Source of the DNA: a virus
Direction: 5' to 3' (one strand)
DNA length: 47,512 nt
IMG/VR virus record: IMGVR_UViG_3300045738_001340
Location: 1 to 47,512 of that record
How positions within the stretch are numbered: the first letter of the stretch is position 1; each line of letters starts with the position of its first letter. The notes under the pieces were generated by a model, which was not told where the DNA came from, did not search any database, and saw nothing but the letters and a program-made list of their open reading frames with translations. Positions 31,179-40,374 of this stretch are shown in pieces. The translations under genes and the position numbers were made by a program.

Positions 31179-32357
31179 CTACTTGCTCCTCTGGATGGCG
31201 GTGACGGCGCGCAGCGCGCGGGCGGTCTGCTGCTGGTCGCGGCTCGCGGGCGCGTCCGGGGTGCCCACGACCACAGACACGCGCTCGGTGGCCTTCCCCG
31301 GCTCCACCTGCACGGTGGTGGTGGCCTGCCGGATCTTGTCCTCCGCGGGGTCCAGGCCGGGCAGGTCGTAGCCCACGACATCCCCCACGTTCACGTCCCG
31401 CCGGTACGCCAGGTCCGGGCCCAGCACGGACGTGAAGCTGACCTTGCGCGGTTCTGCGCCGGCAGCGAGCGCTTCCTGCCCGGCGCGGGTCATCTCGGCC
31501 AGCTTCTCGGCGGACTCCGGGTCCACCTGCCGCTGGTCGACGACGGCCTCCACCGACGCCGACCACAGCGTCTCCGCCGCGCTGTTGATGAGCTGCAGGA
31601 ACTCGCGGTCGGCCAGGTCCCCGCCGGCGGCGACGATCGCCCGCGTCGTCGTCGGGATGAACAGGCTGTACTTGGCGTCCCGGATCAGCCCGGTAGCAGT
31701 GGAGCCCGTCGACCCGAACCGGACGTCGTCCGACAGGTCAGCGACGGGGGCGATGTTGAGGTCCAGCCACGGGCCGGTGCTCTCCTCGACGTGCCCCACG
31801 GTGACCCGCAGGTTCCCGGCTTCCGCCAACGACTGCACGAGCACACCCAGGTTGTCCAGGCGCGCCGTGACCTGCGTGGTGCCGCCCCGGCCCAGGCTGG
31901 CCGGGAACCGTAGCCGCGCCTGCTGCCGGGAAGCCAAGGCGAGGTCGCCCAGGTTGGAGCGGGTGTAGCCGAGGATCAGGTCCTCCACGGTGCCCGAGCG
32001 CACGTCGTGGGCGGCCGGGAACTTGGAGATGGCCGCGGTGAGCTCCACAGTCGGGTCCGGGTAGACGATGCGCCAGCCCAGCCGCAGCAGGTCGGAGGCG
32101 AACGACACGGTGAGGGTGTCCGCCTCCTGGTCCCATTCCATCGACGTGGCCTGCCCGGACGCGACCTGCACGCCGTCACGGTCGAGGATGCAGCCGCTAC
32201 CGGCGACGAACGCGGCCATGCTGTTGGTGGGGGCGGTCACCGCCCACGTGTCCGGACTGTTGAGGCGTTCCACCAGGGTCAGGGACTGCCAGCCGCTGAC
32301 CGGGTCGAACGTGCGGGTCAGGTCCGGATTGCGCGGGTGGATCGTCCAGTCGCTCAC
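31179..32357 (-). CDS. Minor tail protein (ReqiPepy6 Gp37-like)
   Basis: 392 residues from GTG 32357, which overlaps the upstream stop by 4 bp; an ATG at 32384 is in frame but would lie inside the neighbour. The WTIHPRNPDLTRTF start and V-G-D-V-V-G-Y-D-L motif suit the siphovirus Gp37-like family that forms the baseplate hub or tip behind the distal tail protein. Confidence 0.7.
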   Translation of the reverse strand: MSDWTIHPRNPDLTRTFDPVSGWQSLTLVERLNSPDTWAVTAPTNSMAAFVAGSGCILDRDGVQVASGQATSMEWDQEADTLTVSFASDLLRLGWRIVYPDPTVELTAAISKFPAAHDVRSGTVEDLILGYTRSNLGDLALASRQQARLRFPASLGRGGTTQVTARLDNLGVLVQSLAEAGNLRVTVGHVEESTGPWLDLNIAPVADLSDDVRFGSTGSTATGLIRDAKYSLFIPTTTRAIVAAGGDLADREFLQLINSAAETLWSASVEAVVDQRQVDPESAEKLAEMTRAGQEALAAGAEPRKVSFTSVLGPDLAYRRDVNVGDVVGYDLPGLDPAEDKIRQATTTVQVEPGKATERVSVVVGTPDAPASRDQQQTARALRAVTAIQRSK

Positions 32358-33379
32358 CACAGGGACCTGTACCGCTCCCGCCACGACAAGCGAACCCGCG
32401 TCGCCTCCGTACCGCCAGGCGCCGACACATCCAGCACATTCATGCCCGGATAGAACGGGGACAGCGACGAGCCACGGTCCACACGGCCAGCAGCCAGCGC
32501 ACCAGACCAGCCCGACACCGACTCCGGGTCGCCGTCACCCAGCCGGATCGACCGCGCTCGAGGATCAGTGACCAGCCGCAACGTCTGCCCCGCCGGCACA
32601 CCCGCCGACACCGACACATGCCACGACGGCGACCCGAAAAACGGGGACCCAGGCGGCGGCGTCAGCGTGCCGTCGAACGAATCCATCGGCCCCACCAGAT
32701 CCAGCACCGGGAACACCGGCACCTCAGAATCGACCCGCACCCGCATCCCGGTGCCGATCACCGCAGACGACGTCAACGACCCCGGCCACGGCGCATCCGT
32801 GCCGCCCACGATCCCCAGGAACGGCTGCCCCACCTGCGCCACACCGAACGTCAACGTCCGGTCCGTACGGGCAGACGCCCACGGGTCACACGCCAGCGCC
32901 GTCACACCGAACTTGCGCCACCACAGGCCTGATTCCGACCGGCCCTCCGACCCCTCGAGGCCGCCGGTGTACACGGCGGTCAGCGTCCGCTGGTCGCGCT
33001 CCGAGTAGCCGACGAGCCGGAACTCGCCGCGCAGCGGGTCCACGATGTGCTGCATGGCGTCGAGCACCTCCAGGTGGGCCACCTGCGTGCGGGCCTGCGC
33101 CAGCACCGGCAGGAACACCGACCGCTGCTCGGCGCGCACGTCATTCAGCATCGACCCGTGCGCCCCCGGCACCGGGCTGGTGGCCACGTCGAAGGGGGGC
33201 AGGTCGAGGCCGGTGGCGCCAGCCTGCGCCCGCCACCCGGTGGAGCCATCCAGGGGGATGCGCAGCGTGCCGTCGAGAGATTCGATGGCCAGCCTGCGGC
33301 GGGGCTTTGGTGCGGGCCGGTCGCGGACGGGGGTGGTGGGCTGGCCGCCCGTGAGGGACGCCAGGTAGTAGGCGTTCAC
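32354..33379 (-). CDS. Distal tail (Dit-like) protein
   Basis: 341 residues from GTG 33379, set by AGGAGG six bases upstream. Beta-rich with long loops. It follows the tape measure gene, the classical position of the distal tail protein that caps the tube and holds the fibres. Confidence 0.75.
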   Translation of the reverse strand: MNAYYLASLTGGQPTTPVRDRPAPKPRRRLAIESLDGTLRIPLDGSTGWRAQAGATGLDLPPFDVATSPVPGAHGSMLNDVRAEQRSVFLPVLAQARTQVAHLEVLDAMQHIVDPLRGEFRLVGYSERDQRTLTAVYTGGLEGSEGRSESGLWWRKFGVTALACDPWASARTDRTLTFGVAQVGQPFLGIVGGTDAPWPGSLTSSAVIGTGMRVRVDSEVPVFPVLDLVGPMDSFDGTLTPPPGSPFFGSPSWHVSVSAGVPAGQTLRLVTDPRARSIRLGDGDPESVSGWSGALAAGRVDRGSSLSPFYPGMNVLDVSAPGGTEATRVRLSWRERYRSLW

Positions 33380-33389
33380 GAGCCTCCTG

Positions 33390-36300
33390 TCACGGCCACG
33401 GGGCGGCGAGTGCGGCCTGCTGGCGTTCCCGCTGGTCGATGGCGCGCACGATGGCCCGCTCGTCGGGGTGGGTGGCCACGGTGATGTTCGGTCGTTCCCG
33501 TGCGGTGACGGCCCGGGCCAGCCGGTCAGCGAGCCGATCGACATCGATACCCGGACCGCCGGAAGCGGCCCCGTAGCCGGGCATCGCCGCCGGGATGACC
33601 CCGTTCGGGTACACGGTGGCCGGGGAGTCGAAGCGGGCGATCTCCGGGCCGCGTTCGCCGACCAGGAAGTTGGCGCCCGGCCACACCGGGCCGCCCTGCT
33701 CGCGGGCGGCGTGCACGTGGTTGGCGTGCTGCTTCTGCGTCGACTTCGAGTAGGTGTGCGGCCGGCCCAGGCGCAGGTCGGGGCGGCTGTTCCCGATGCC
33801 GTCGTAGATGAGCTCCGCCAGGCTGGCGCCGATGCCGTCGTGCAGTACCCGCTCGATCAGCGCCAGGCCGGCCGACCCTGCCCCGCCCGGACCCGACCCG
33901 TAGCCGAAGTCGACGGCCAGGCCGCGGCCGTGTCGCCCGGGGTCGCCGGGCCGGTACGTGGAGTTGATGCGCGCGGCGGGCACGCGGGCCTTCACGTAGT
34001 TCCAGATGGGCTGCCAGCCGGTGCCGGCGATCGCGCCCGCCCCGGCCGTTCCGCCCTGCGTGGCCTCGGCCTGGGCCTGCATGTAGTCGCGGACCGCGTC
34101 GTAGCCCTTGCCCATGGTGCCGTCGGCGGCGGCGCCGACCGGCCACCCGAAGGGTGCCGTCGGCGGGCGAGGAACATCGGCAGGGGTGACGAACCCGCCG
34201 GTGGCGTACCCGCGGTTGGCGAAGTCCTCGATCCGCTGGATACCCAGCCGGTCCGTCTGCTCCTTCGTCAGCACGTACTCGCCGGCGTGCACGATCCCGG
34301 CCGGCTGGTACTTGTGGCCCGGTCCTGTGTAGCCGCCCTGATCGAAGTTGGGGACGAACGCCGCCGCACGTGCCACGGCCAGACCGATCTGCGCCTTGCC
34401 GACCGCGGCCAGGATCGGGTTGATCCCCGACGCGAGCTGCAGCCCGTACTGCTCGGCGATGCGCATGACCTCGCCGACACCGAGCCCAAGCTGCTGCGCA
34501 ATCCCGGCAGCCGTGGCGCCAGCACCGGCCGCCCCAATGGCGGCCATGACCTGCATACCCTTGTCCATCTCGGCGGCCCAGCCGTCCGAACCCAGCCGGA
34601 TGTCCTCGCGGATCAAGGCGGCCATCCGCTGCGCCTCGGCGTCCGTGCCGTTCGCCATCTTGGCGACCAGATCGACACCCTCTTCGCCCATGGCGGCCAG
34701 GTGCTGCGCGACGTCCGCGCCAGCCCACTGCGCGATCAGGCCGATGTTGGTGCGCCAGTTCTGCTGGTTGGCGATCTGCTCCTCGAGGCGCGTGGCGAGC
34801 TCGTCGAGAGACACGTCGACGGAGCCGACGTAGTCCTTCCACGAGTCCGACGTGGACTCGGTGGACGCGGCGGTCGCCTCCGCGGACTCCCGCTCGGCCG
34901 TCTCCTTCTCCTGCAGCAGCCCCTTGTAGGCCTCCAGCGGCGCCACGAAGCCCTCTGCGACGCCCTGCAGCGTCTCCAGCCACTCCTCGAGCGCCTTCGA
35001 CGCCTCCTCGGACTGGGCGACGGTGGCCTGCGCGGCGCCGACGACGGAACTGGCGGCGCTGCCCATGGCCTCGCCGACGGACCCGGCGAACCCGGCCATC
35101 GACGACTCGGTTTCCGCCTCCAGAGCCTCGATCTCGCCCTGGATCAGCTCGATGGCCTCGCGCGCCTCGCGGACCTCCGAGTTGTCGTCGAACGGGTTCT
35201 GCCAGATGTAGCGGTCGAACCAGTTCTGCTCATCGTTGGCGGCGACGATGTCCTGCAGCCGCTGCAGCTCCTCACGGTAGGCGGCGAGCTGCGTCGCCTT
35301 GGGCAGCGCCTCCACGGTGCGGCCGAAAGACTCCACGGAGTCGGCAGCGTTGTCGGAGGCGTTGGTGAAGTCGATGATCTCCTTCACCGCGTACCCGGCG
35401 GCGATCACCGCGGCCAGGGGGGCGGCTGCGGTGACCAGGCCGGCGACGGCGATACGGGCGGTGCCGGCGGCGATGCCGAGACCGGTGGTGGCACCGGTGG
35501 CCATGCCCATGCCGGTGACGGTGGAGGTGATGCCGACCGCCAGGTTGGTGAACAGCGTGCCCAGAGGCCCGCGGAGGGCGGCGAGAGCGGCGAGGCCGAT
35601 CACGGCTCCCTGCACCGGGCCCGGCAGGCTGGTGAAGAAGCCGAGGACGTCGCCGCCGGTCTGCACGATGAACGTCAGCGCCTGCACCAGCTCACGCAGG
35701 GCGCCCTGGGCGCCGCCGCCGATGGTGGTCATCACCGAGTCGAAGGCGCCACCGAGCCGCTCCAGGTCGCCGCGCAGGTTGTCGGTGAGCTGGGTGGCCT
35801 GCCGCTGCGCGTAGCCGGCGTCGTTGACGTTCGCCGTCCACTGCTCGACGCCCTTCGCGCCGGCCTCGTACAGCACATTGGCGGCGCGGACAGCGTCGGA
35901 ACCGAAGATGGTGGCCATGGCCTTGTCCCGCTCAGCCTGCGTGAGGCCGCGCAAACCGACCTGCAACTGCTGGGCGAGGTTCTCCATGCCCGCGAACTCG
36001 CCGTTGGCGTCGTACAGGGACACCCCGAGCTCGTCCATGGCGCGCATGGCCTCGTTGGACGGGTTCTGCAGGCGCAGCAGCATCTGCCGGAACGAGGTGC
36101 CCGCGTCGGAGCCGACGAGGCCCTGGGAGGCGAACAGGGCCAGCGACCCGGCCGTCTCCTCGATCGACAGCCCGGTGGCTGCGGCGACCAGCGCCGACTG
36201 GTTGAGGGCCATGCCCAGGTCGTGCACCGAGCCCTGCGCCTTGCCGGCGCCGGCCGCGAGCAGGTCGGCGACGTGGCTCATCTGGTCGCCGCGCAGGTTG

Positions 36301-36983
36301 AACACGTTCATGGCGGTGGCGCCGAGCTCGGCGGCGTCGGCGACCTCCATCTGCCCGGATGCGGCCAGGTTGAGGGCGCCCACCAGCCCGCCGCCGATGA
36401 TGTCGGCGGAGGCGACACCGGCCTTCGACATCTCGGTGATGCCCTGAGCTGCCTCCACCGCCGAGTACTGGGTGTCGGCGCCCGCCTTGATGGCCAGGTC
36501 GGACAGCTGGCCGAGGGTGGCACCGGTCTCCTGGGAGGCGGCCTGCACCTGGGACATGGCGGAGTCGAACTCCATGCCCCGGTAGCCGGCGTACGCCAGG
36601 CCGAGGCCCACGGCGCCGAGCCCGGCGGTGAGCGGGGTGAGGGACGTGCCCAGCAGCTGGTTGGAGGCGGCCAGGGAACGGTTGGCGGTCTCCTGCACGC
36701 GGGCGTTGAGCGAAGCGGACTGGGCGGCGGTGGTGTGCGCACGGGCCTGGACGGCGGCCGACGCCTGCGCGGAGGTGGACGCCTTGACGTTGGAGGCGGC
36801 GATCTTCGACGCGGCGCCGGACTGCACCCCGGCCGAGGTGGTGGCGGCCGTGGCGGCCTTGCCCTGCGCGGTGGCCACCGTCGAGTTGAAGGCAACCACG
36901 TCCCGGCTGGCCGTGGCCAGCATGGGGGACAGCAGGTTGCGGCCAGTCAGGACCGTCTCCAGCACGCGACTGATGGCCGCCAC
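33390..36983 (-). CDS. Tape measure protein with C-terminal M15 peptidase-like segment
   Basis: 1,197 residues, the largest gene. The N-terminal 900 residues are helical and Ala-rich with a TP901-type core (TSLTPLTAGLGAVGLGLAY ... SGAQ...). It sets the tail length, so the tail should be roughly 180 nm if about 1.5 angstrom per residue applies. Residues about 1006-1095 look like an M15-type D,D-peptidase: STYRPGD, H1018-x6-D1025 (HGRGLAVDF) and H1089-V-H1091 as likely zinc ligands. It could open peptidoglycan during DNA entry. GTG start with GAGGGCGGGG upstream. Confidence 0.9.
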   Translation of the reverse strand: MAAISRVLETVLTGRNLLSPMLATASRDVVAFNSTVATAQGKAATAATTSAGVQSGAASKIAASNVKASTSAQASAAVQARAHTTAAQSASLNARVQETANRSLAASNQLLGTSLTPLTAGLGAVGLGLAYAGYRGMEFDSAMSQVQAASQETGATLGQLSDLAIKAGADTQYSAVEAAQGITEMSKAGVASADIIGGGLVGALNLAASGQMEVADAAELGATAMNVFNLRGDQMSHVADLLAAGAGKAQGSVHDLGMALNQSALVAAATGLSIEETAGSLALFASQGLVGSDAGTSFRQMLLRLQNPSNEAMRAMDELGVSLYDANGEFAGMENLAQQLQVGLRGLTQAERDKAMATIFGSDAVRAANVLYEAGAKGVEQWTANVNDAGYAQRQATQLTDNLRGDLERLGGAFDSVMTTIGGGAQGALRELVQALTFIVQTGGDVLGFFTSLPGPVQGAVIGLAALAALRGPLGTLFTNLAVGITSTVTGMGMATGATTGLGIAAGTARIAVAGLVTAAAPLAAVIAAGYAVKEIIDFTNASDNAADSVESFGRTVEALPKATQLAAYREELQRLQDIVAANDEQNWFDRYIWQNPFDDNSEVREAREAIELIQGEIEALEAETESSMAGFAGSVGEAMGSAASSVVGAAQATVAQSEEASKALEEWLETLQGVAEGFVAPLEAYKGLLQEKETAERESAEATAASTESTSDSWKDYVGSVDVSLDELATRLEEQIANQQNWRTNIGLIAQWAGADVAQHLAAMGEEGVDLVAKMANGTDAEAQRMAALIREDIRLGSDGWAAEMDKGMQVMAAIGAAGAGATAAGIAQQLGLGVGEVMRIAEQYGLQLASGINPILAAVGKAQIGLAVARAAAFVPNFDQGGYTGPGHKYQPAGIVHAGEYVLTKEQTDRLGIQRIEDFANRGYATGGFVTPADVPRPPTAPFGWPVGAAADGTMGKGYDAVRDYMQAQAEATQGGTAGAGAIAGTGWQPIWNYVKARVPAARINSTYRPGDPGRHGRGLAVDFGYGSGPGGAGSAGLALIERVLHDGIGASLAELIYDGIGNSRPDLRLGRPHTYSKSTQKQHANHVHAAREQGGPVWPGANFLVGERGPEIARFDSPATVYPNGVIPAAMPGYGAASGGPGIDVDRLADRLARAVTARERPNITVATHPDERAIVRAIDQRERQQAALAAPWP

Positions 36984-37016
36984 CCCCGCCCTCTGTCAGT
37001 GGTCGTCGAGCGGGGG

Positions 37017-37939
37017 CTAGGGCTGGTGCTGCTTGGCGTCCATGCGGGCCCGGAACGACCCGATCGGCTCCAGGTACGTGTACTGGCCGGGCAGCGTCTT
37101 GCCCTCGTAGTCCTTGCGCAGCCCGTTCGCCTCGTGCTGGGCGATCTGCGCGCACCCCGGGCACTCCCACGAGGCGGGCACGTAGGGGTCTTCGGTGCGG
37201 TCGTCGTCCCACTCGTCGGCGCGGGTGCCGCACCGGCAGGTGGCCTTCTTGTCGCGCATCCAGGCGAGGGCGTACCCGCGGGCCAGCGGGGACCACTCCG
37301 TCCAGGCGTCGTAGGAGATGCCCAGGGGGACGATGTAGTCCAGCTCGGCCTTTAGCTGCGGGTCCGCCCGGAGCTGAAAACCAGGCTGCTGGTGTCCACG
37401 GCCCGCTCGTGCAGGTTGATGCAGGCGTTGACCAGCATGTTCCACTCCGGCCGGGTCCACGACTCGAAGTAGCCGCGGGCGTCCTCGAGCGAGATCTCCG
37501 GGTCGACGACGCAGGTGGAGACCAGGCGGGGGGCGAACTCGGACTGGTTCCAGGCCGCCTTCGCCTTGTCGTCGGAGTGCTCCTTGCGCACCTGGGTGTG
37601 GTCGTCGTCGGTGGGGGGGAACTCGGCCTTCAGCGCCTGGTAGGCGAGGGGGGGCATGGCGCGGAGCTTGACCGACACCACACCGACGCCTTCGTCGGCG
37701 GCCGGCAGCAGCTCGTCCACCTCGGACTGGGCTTCGTCGACGTCGGCCTGCAGCTCGTCCAGGGTGGTGTCGGGCTCCTGCAGACGGCGGCCCTTGCGCA
37801 GTTCCTGCTGGGCCATGGTGAGCCGCAGCCGGGCCTGCGCGTAGGCCTCCACGGCCTCGTGGTCGAGGACGACGGCGTGCGTGCTCTCGCGGGGCTTCTT
37901 GCCCTTGAGGAGGGACAGCTTGGACTTGGTGCCGGGCAT
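37017..37939 (-). CDS. Tail assembly chaperone, long frameshift product (gpGT-like)
   Basis: The downstream frame lacks its own start and is open to 37017. A -1 slip at GGTTTTC (in-frame G GTT TTC, near 37381) joins SSLVF to QLRADPQLK and yields about 307 residues. The added part has cysteines CRCG and CPGC. This is the usual two-protein chaperone design ahead of a tape measure gene. The heptamer is not the strictest slippery sequence. Confidence 0.7.
37352..37939 (-). CDS. Tail assembly chaperone, short product (gpG-like)
   Basis: 195 residues from ATG 37939; the frame is open upstream to 37996 but without good initiation signals. Ends SSGRTRS then TAA. Helical and charged, it would bind the tape measure protein during tail assembly. 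Same start as the frameshift product. Confidence 0.8.
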   Translation of the reverse strand: MPGTKSKLSLLKGKKPRESTHAVVLDHEAVEAYAQARLRLTMAQQELRKGRRLQEPDTTLDELQADVDEAQSEVDELLPAADEGVGVVSVKLRAMPPLAYQALKAEFPPTDDDHTQVRKEHSDDKAKAAWNQSEFAPRLVSTCVVDPEISLEDARGYFESWTRPEWNMLVNACINLHERAVDTSSLVFSSGRTRS

Positions 37940-37972
37940 GGCGGGGGTCTCCAGTGGTCGCGGTGGAGGACC

Positions 37973-38008
37973 GAGCAGGGCGCGGGCGCGACACACCGCG
38001 CCCTGCTC
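37973..38008. terminator. 13-bp perfect hairpin before the chaperone gene
   Basis: GAGCAGGGCGCGG (37973-37985) pairs fully with 37996-38008 across a 10-base loop. It lies between the 81-residue gene and the chaperones. It may reduce read-through after the highly expressed tail-tube segment, or protect that messenger. Confidence 0.55.
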
Positions 38009-38028
38009 AGCCGATCAGGGGGAGGGGG

Positions 38029-38274
38029 TCAGTCGTTGTCGTCGTGGACGACGGGGATGACGATGTGGTGCATCGCCACCTCGCCATGCTTGTCGCCGCC
38101 GATGACGAAGTACCTCTTGCCGTCCTCGTTCAGGGCGTAGATCTCGGCCTCGACAGCGTTGCGGCTGATCGACAGCGACTTGAGGCTCTTGGTGTCGATC
38201 CCGAGCGAGCGCACCAGGTCCTGCACGCGCTCGAGCGGGATCGACTCCGGCACCGTCTCGATGGTCAGCGCCAC
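38029..38274 (-). CDS. Small hypothetical tail-region protein, 81 aa
   Basis: GTG 38274, just after the tail tube stop. Mixed alpha/beta (VQDLVRSLGIDTKS, EIYALNEDGKRYFVIGG). It is unknown but sits where some phages encode small tail-completion or chaperone-related proteins. Confidence 0.65.
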   Translation of the reverse strand: MALTIETVPESIPLERVQDLVRSLGIDTKSLKSLSISRNAVEAEIYALNEDGKRYFVIGGDKHGEVAMHHIVIPVVHDDND

Positions 38275-38744
38275 GGTCAGGCGGCGGCGGGGATGACGGC
38301 GTTCTTCTCCGGCGGCTCCGGGATGGAGAAGCCCACCTGGAACTGGCCGTAGGACGACAGGTCGATCTGGTCGTTCACCCCGGCGGAGATGGCCGGCCAG
38401 CACTCGCACCGCTCGCCCGGGTAGTCCCCGTACGGCAGCTTGACGAGCACCAGCGTCGTGCCCTCCTCGAGGACGTCGCGGTTGGTGGTGTCGCCGCGCA
38501 CGTCCTTGAAGGTGAGGGAGGAGTCGCCGGCGGAGCGCTCCCCGGCCACGTTGCCGGTGAACGACGAGTCGAGGTCGGGGGTGGGCACGAAGGCGGTGGA
38601 GATCTGGAAGCCGGCGATGCCGACGATGTTGGTGAGCGGGGTGCCGGCGTCGAGTTCGGCGCGGGTGGGGGCAGCCAGGTTGGCGACGGCCGGGCAGGCG
38701 ATGAACTGGGTGACTGTGGTTCCCCCGAGATCGTGGAGGACTTC

Positions 38745-39656
38745 TTATGCCGCTTCTCGGGTGAGGGCGGCGTTCTCGTAGTTGATCGGGGACTGGCCGG
38801 CGGCTGCGCTGTGCCGGCGCTGGGTGTTGTAGAACCCGTAGCACCAGTCGATCACGACGGCGCGGGCCTTCGCCACGGTGTCGAACTCGTGTCGGGACAG
38901 CACCTCCCACTCCAGGCTGGAGAAGAACGCCTCCGCGGCGGCGTTGTCGAAGCACGAGCCGACCCGGCCCATCGACTGGCGAATCTCGAGCCGGCGGCAA
39001 AGGGCGGTGAACTTGTCGGCGGTGTAGGTCGAGCCTCGGTCGGTGTGGAAGATGACGCCGTCGATGTGCTCGGCGCCGCCGCGGGCCGCCACCGCCATCT
39101 TGATCGCATCACAAGCCAGCTGCGCGTCGGGATGCAGGCCGGTGGCCGCGCCCAGTAGCCGCCGCGAGAACAGGTCGATCACCGTCGCCAGGTACAACTT
39201 CCCGGCCGCGGTCGGGATCTCGGTCATGTCGCCGACCCAGCGGCAGTTCGGCGCCGGGGCGGTGAAGTCGCGCTTGAGCAGGTCGGGGAACTTCGGCGCG
39301 GTCTTGTCCTGCACGGTCAGCCCGTTGCGCCGGCGGATCTTGCGGGCGACCAGGCCCTGGCGGCGCATCGAGTCGGCGACGGTCTTCTCCGACACCGTCC
39401 AACCGGCCTCGCGCAGGTCGGTCACCAGCCGGGGCGAGCCGTGCAGCCCGCGCGCTGCCTTGAACGCCTTGGCCACCGCTTCGTCGACCTGGGCGCGTCG
39501 CTGCTCGGTCGCCGTCGGGGTGCGGCTGAGCCACTTGTAGAACCACGAGATCGAGACCCCCAGCAGCGCGCAGGTGATCGTGTGCGGCACCCGGTAGTTG
39601 GTCCTCTGGTCGGCGACGAAGCGGGCCACGCTCACTTCGTCGCCTCCTTCACCCAC
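38745..39656 (-). CDS. IS3 transposase OrfB (DDE catalytic subunit)
   Basis: 303 residues from GTG 39656, in the -1 frame relative to OrfA and overlapping it by 25 bp. It has an HTH-type N-terminus and an integrase core with D143 (GDMTEIP), D206 (HTDRGST) and E242 (DNAAAEAFF), the DDE triad. The full transposase OrfAB would arise by programmed -1 frameshifting. Confidence 0.95.
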   Translation of the reverse strand: MGEGGDEVSVARFVADQRTNYRVPHTITCALLGVSISWFYKWLSRTPTATEQRRAQVDEAVAKAFKAARGLHGSPRLVTDLREAGWTVSEKTVADSMRRQGLVARKIRRRNGLTVQDKTAPKFPDLLKRDFTAPAPNCRWVGDMTEIPTAAGKLYLATVIDLFSRRLLGAATGLHPDAQLACDAIKMAVAARGGAEHIDGVIFHTDRGSTYTADKFTALCRRLEIRQSMGRVGSCFDNAAAEAFFSSLEWEVLSRHEFDTVAKARAVVIDWCYGFYNTQRRHSAAAGQSPINYENAALTREAA

Positions 39657-39922
39657 AGGACCACGGATCGCTTGAGGACATCACGCTCCATCCGCAGCTC
39701 GGCGTTCTCCGCACGCAGCCGCTTGAGTTCCTCGATGTCACCCCGGGACAGGCCCTCGGTGCCCTCCCGGGCCTCCCGGGCCTTGACCACCCAGTTGCCC
39801 AGGGTGCCCTCGTTGACCCCCAGGTCACGGGCCACGTGAGCGATCGACTTCCCGGTCTCCTCGACGATCCGGACAGCTCCCTCGCGGAACTCCCGGTCGT
39901 ACTTCTTGCGCGTCTCTGGCAT
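39632..39922 (-). CDS. IS3 transposase OrfA (DNA-binding subunit)
   Basis: 96 residues from ATG 39922. HTH (GKSIAHVARDLGVNEGTLGN) followed by a leucine-zipper-like coiled coil (RAENAELRMERDVLKRS). It recognises the inverted repeats and regulates transposition. Confidence 0.95.
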   Translation of the reverse strand: MPETRKKYDREFREGAVRIVEETGKSIAHVARDLGVNEGTLGNWVVKAREAREGTEGLSRGDIEELKRLRAENAELRMERDVLKRSVVLWVKEATK

Positions 39923-40037
39923 CGCTACTCCTTATAGCTGATGCCTCCGCGGTCTCGGGGGAACCCCAGACGCCGCGGATGAAGAACGGGCCGGTGGGTG
40001 CGGTCATGGCGAGAGGCTCCTGGAGGTGTGGCGGGGG

Positions 40038-40373
40038 TCAGGGGATGTCGAAGACGGCGACGGTCACCGTGGTTACCGTCGAGTAGTCGATGTGGACGAC
40101 CCCGCCGGCCTGCTTGTAGGCGGCCGTGGTGCCGAACGCGATGAGCTGCTCGCCGCCGGCGGCGACGGTGATGGTGCGGTCGGCGACCGCCAGCCCGTCC
40201 ACCAGCTGCGGGGTGGGGGCTGTGACGGTGACCGCCGAAGCGCTGCCGTTCTTGACGTGCAGCGCCCGCCCTGGCAGGAGCCGGAAGCTGTTGCCGTCGA
40301 CGTTGGCCGGCTCGTAGGCGGGGGCGCGGCCGGCGGAGGTGACTGCCTGCGCGGTGATGGGCGTGCGGGCCAT
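40038..40373 (-). CDS. Small structural protein, head-tail region, 111 aa
   Basis: ATG 40373. Beta-rich (NSFRLLPGRALHVKNGSASAV), resembling small tail or decoration proteins. It sits between the tube gene and the tail terminator. Exact role unknown. Confidence 0.65.
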   Translation of the reverse strand: MARTPITAQAVTSAGRAPAYEPANVDGNSFRLLPGRALHVKNGSASAVTVTAPTPQLVDGLAVADRTITVAAGGEQLIAFGTTAAYKQAGGVVHIDYSTVTTVTVAVFDIP

Positions 40374-40374
40374 G

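Larger units (their letters stand above)
38715..39968 (-). mobile_element. IS3-family insertion sequence, 1,254 bp
   Basis: The ends TGTGGTTCCCCCGAGA (left) and the reverse complement TGGGGTTCCCCCGAGA (right) form terminal inverted repeats, 15 of 16 bases matching. A 3-bp target duplication GAC flanks them (38712-38714 and 39969-39971). It carries overlapping orfA and orfB. It looks complete and potentially active. Confidence 0.95.
38277..40007 (-). pseudogene. Major tail (tube) protein gene split by an IS3 element
   Basis: Codons 1-13 (ATG 40007 to 39969) lie on one side of the insertion and codons 14-157 plus stop (38711 to 38277) on the other. Removing the IS and one GAC gives a single clean frame of 157 residues whose junction reads FIRGV|TQFIAC. 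The position between head-tail connectors and chaperones, the size and the abundant-protein character fit the tube protein. Without repair this allele should give no tails. Both halves show no other damage, so the insertion is recent. Confidence 0.85.

Noticed and set aside
33468-37355. Very long plus-strand reading frame opposite the tape measure gene
   Set aside because: It is the mirror of a high-GC minus gene, is low-complexity (Gly, Arg, Leu, Val), has no ribosome binding site and spans several real genes.
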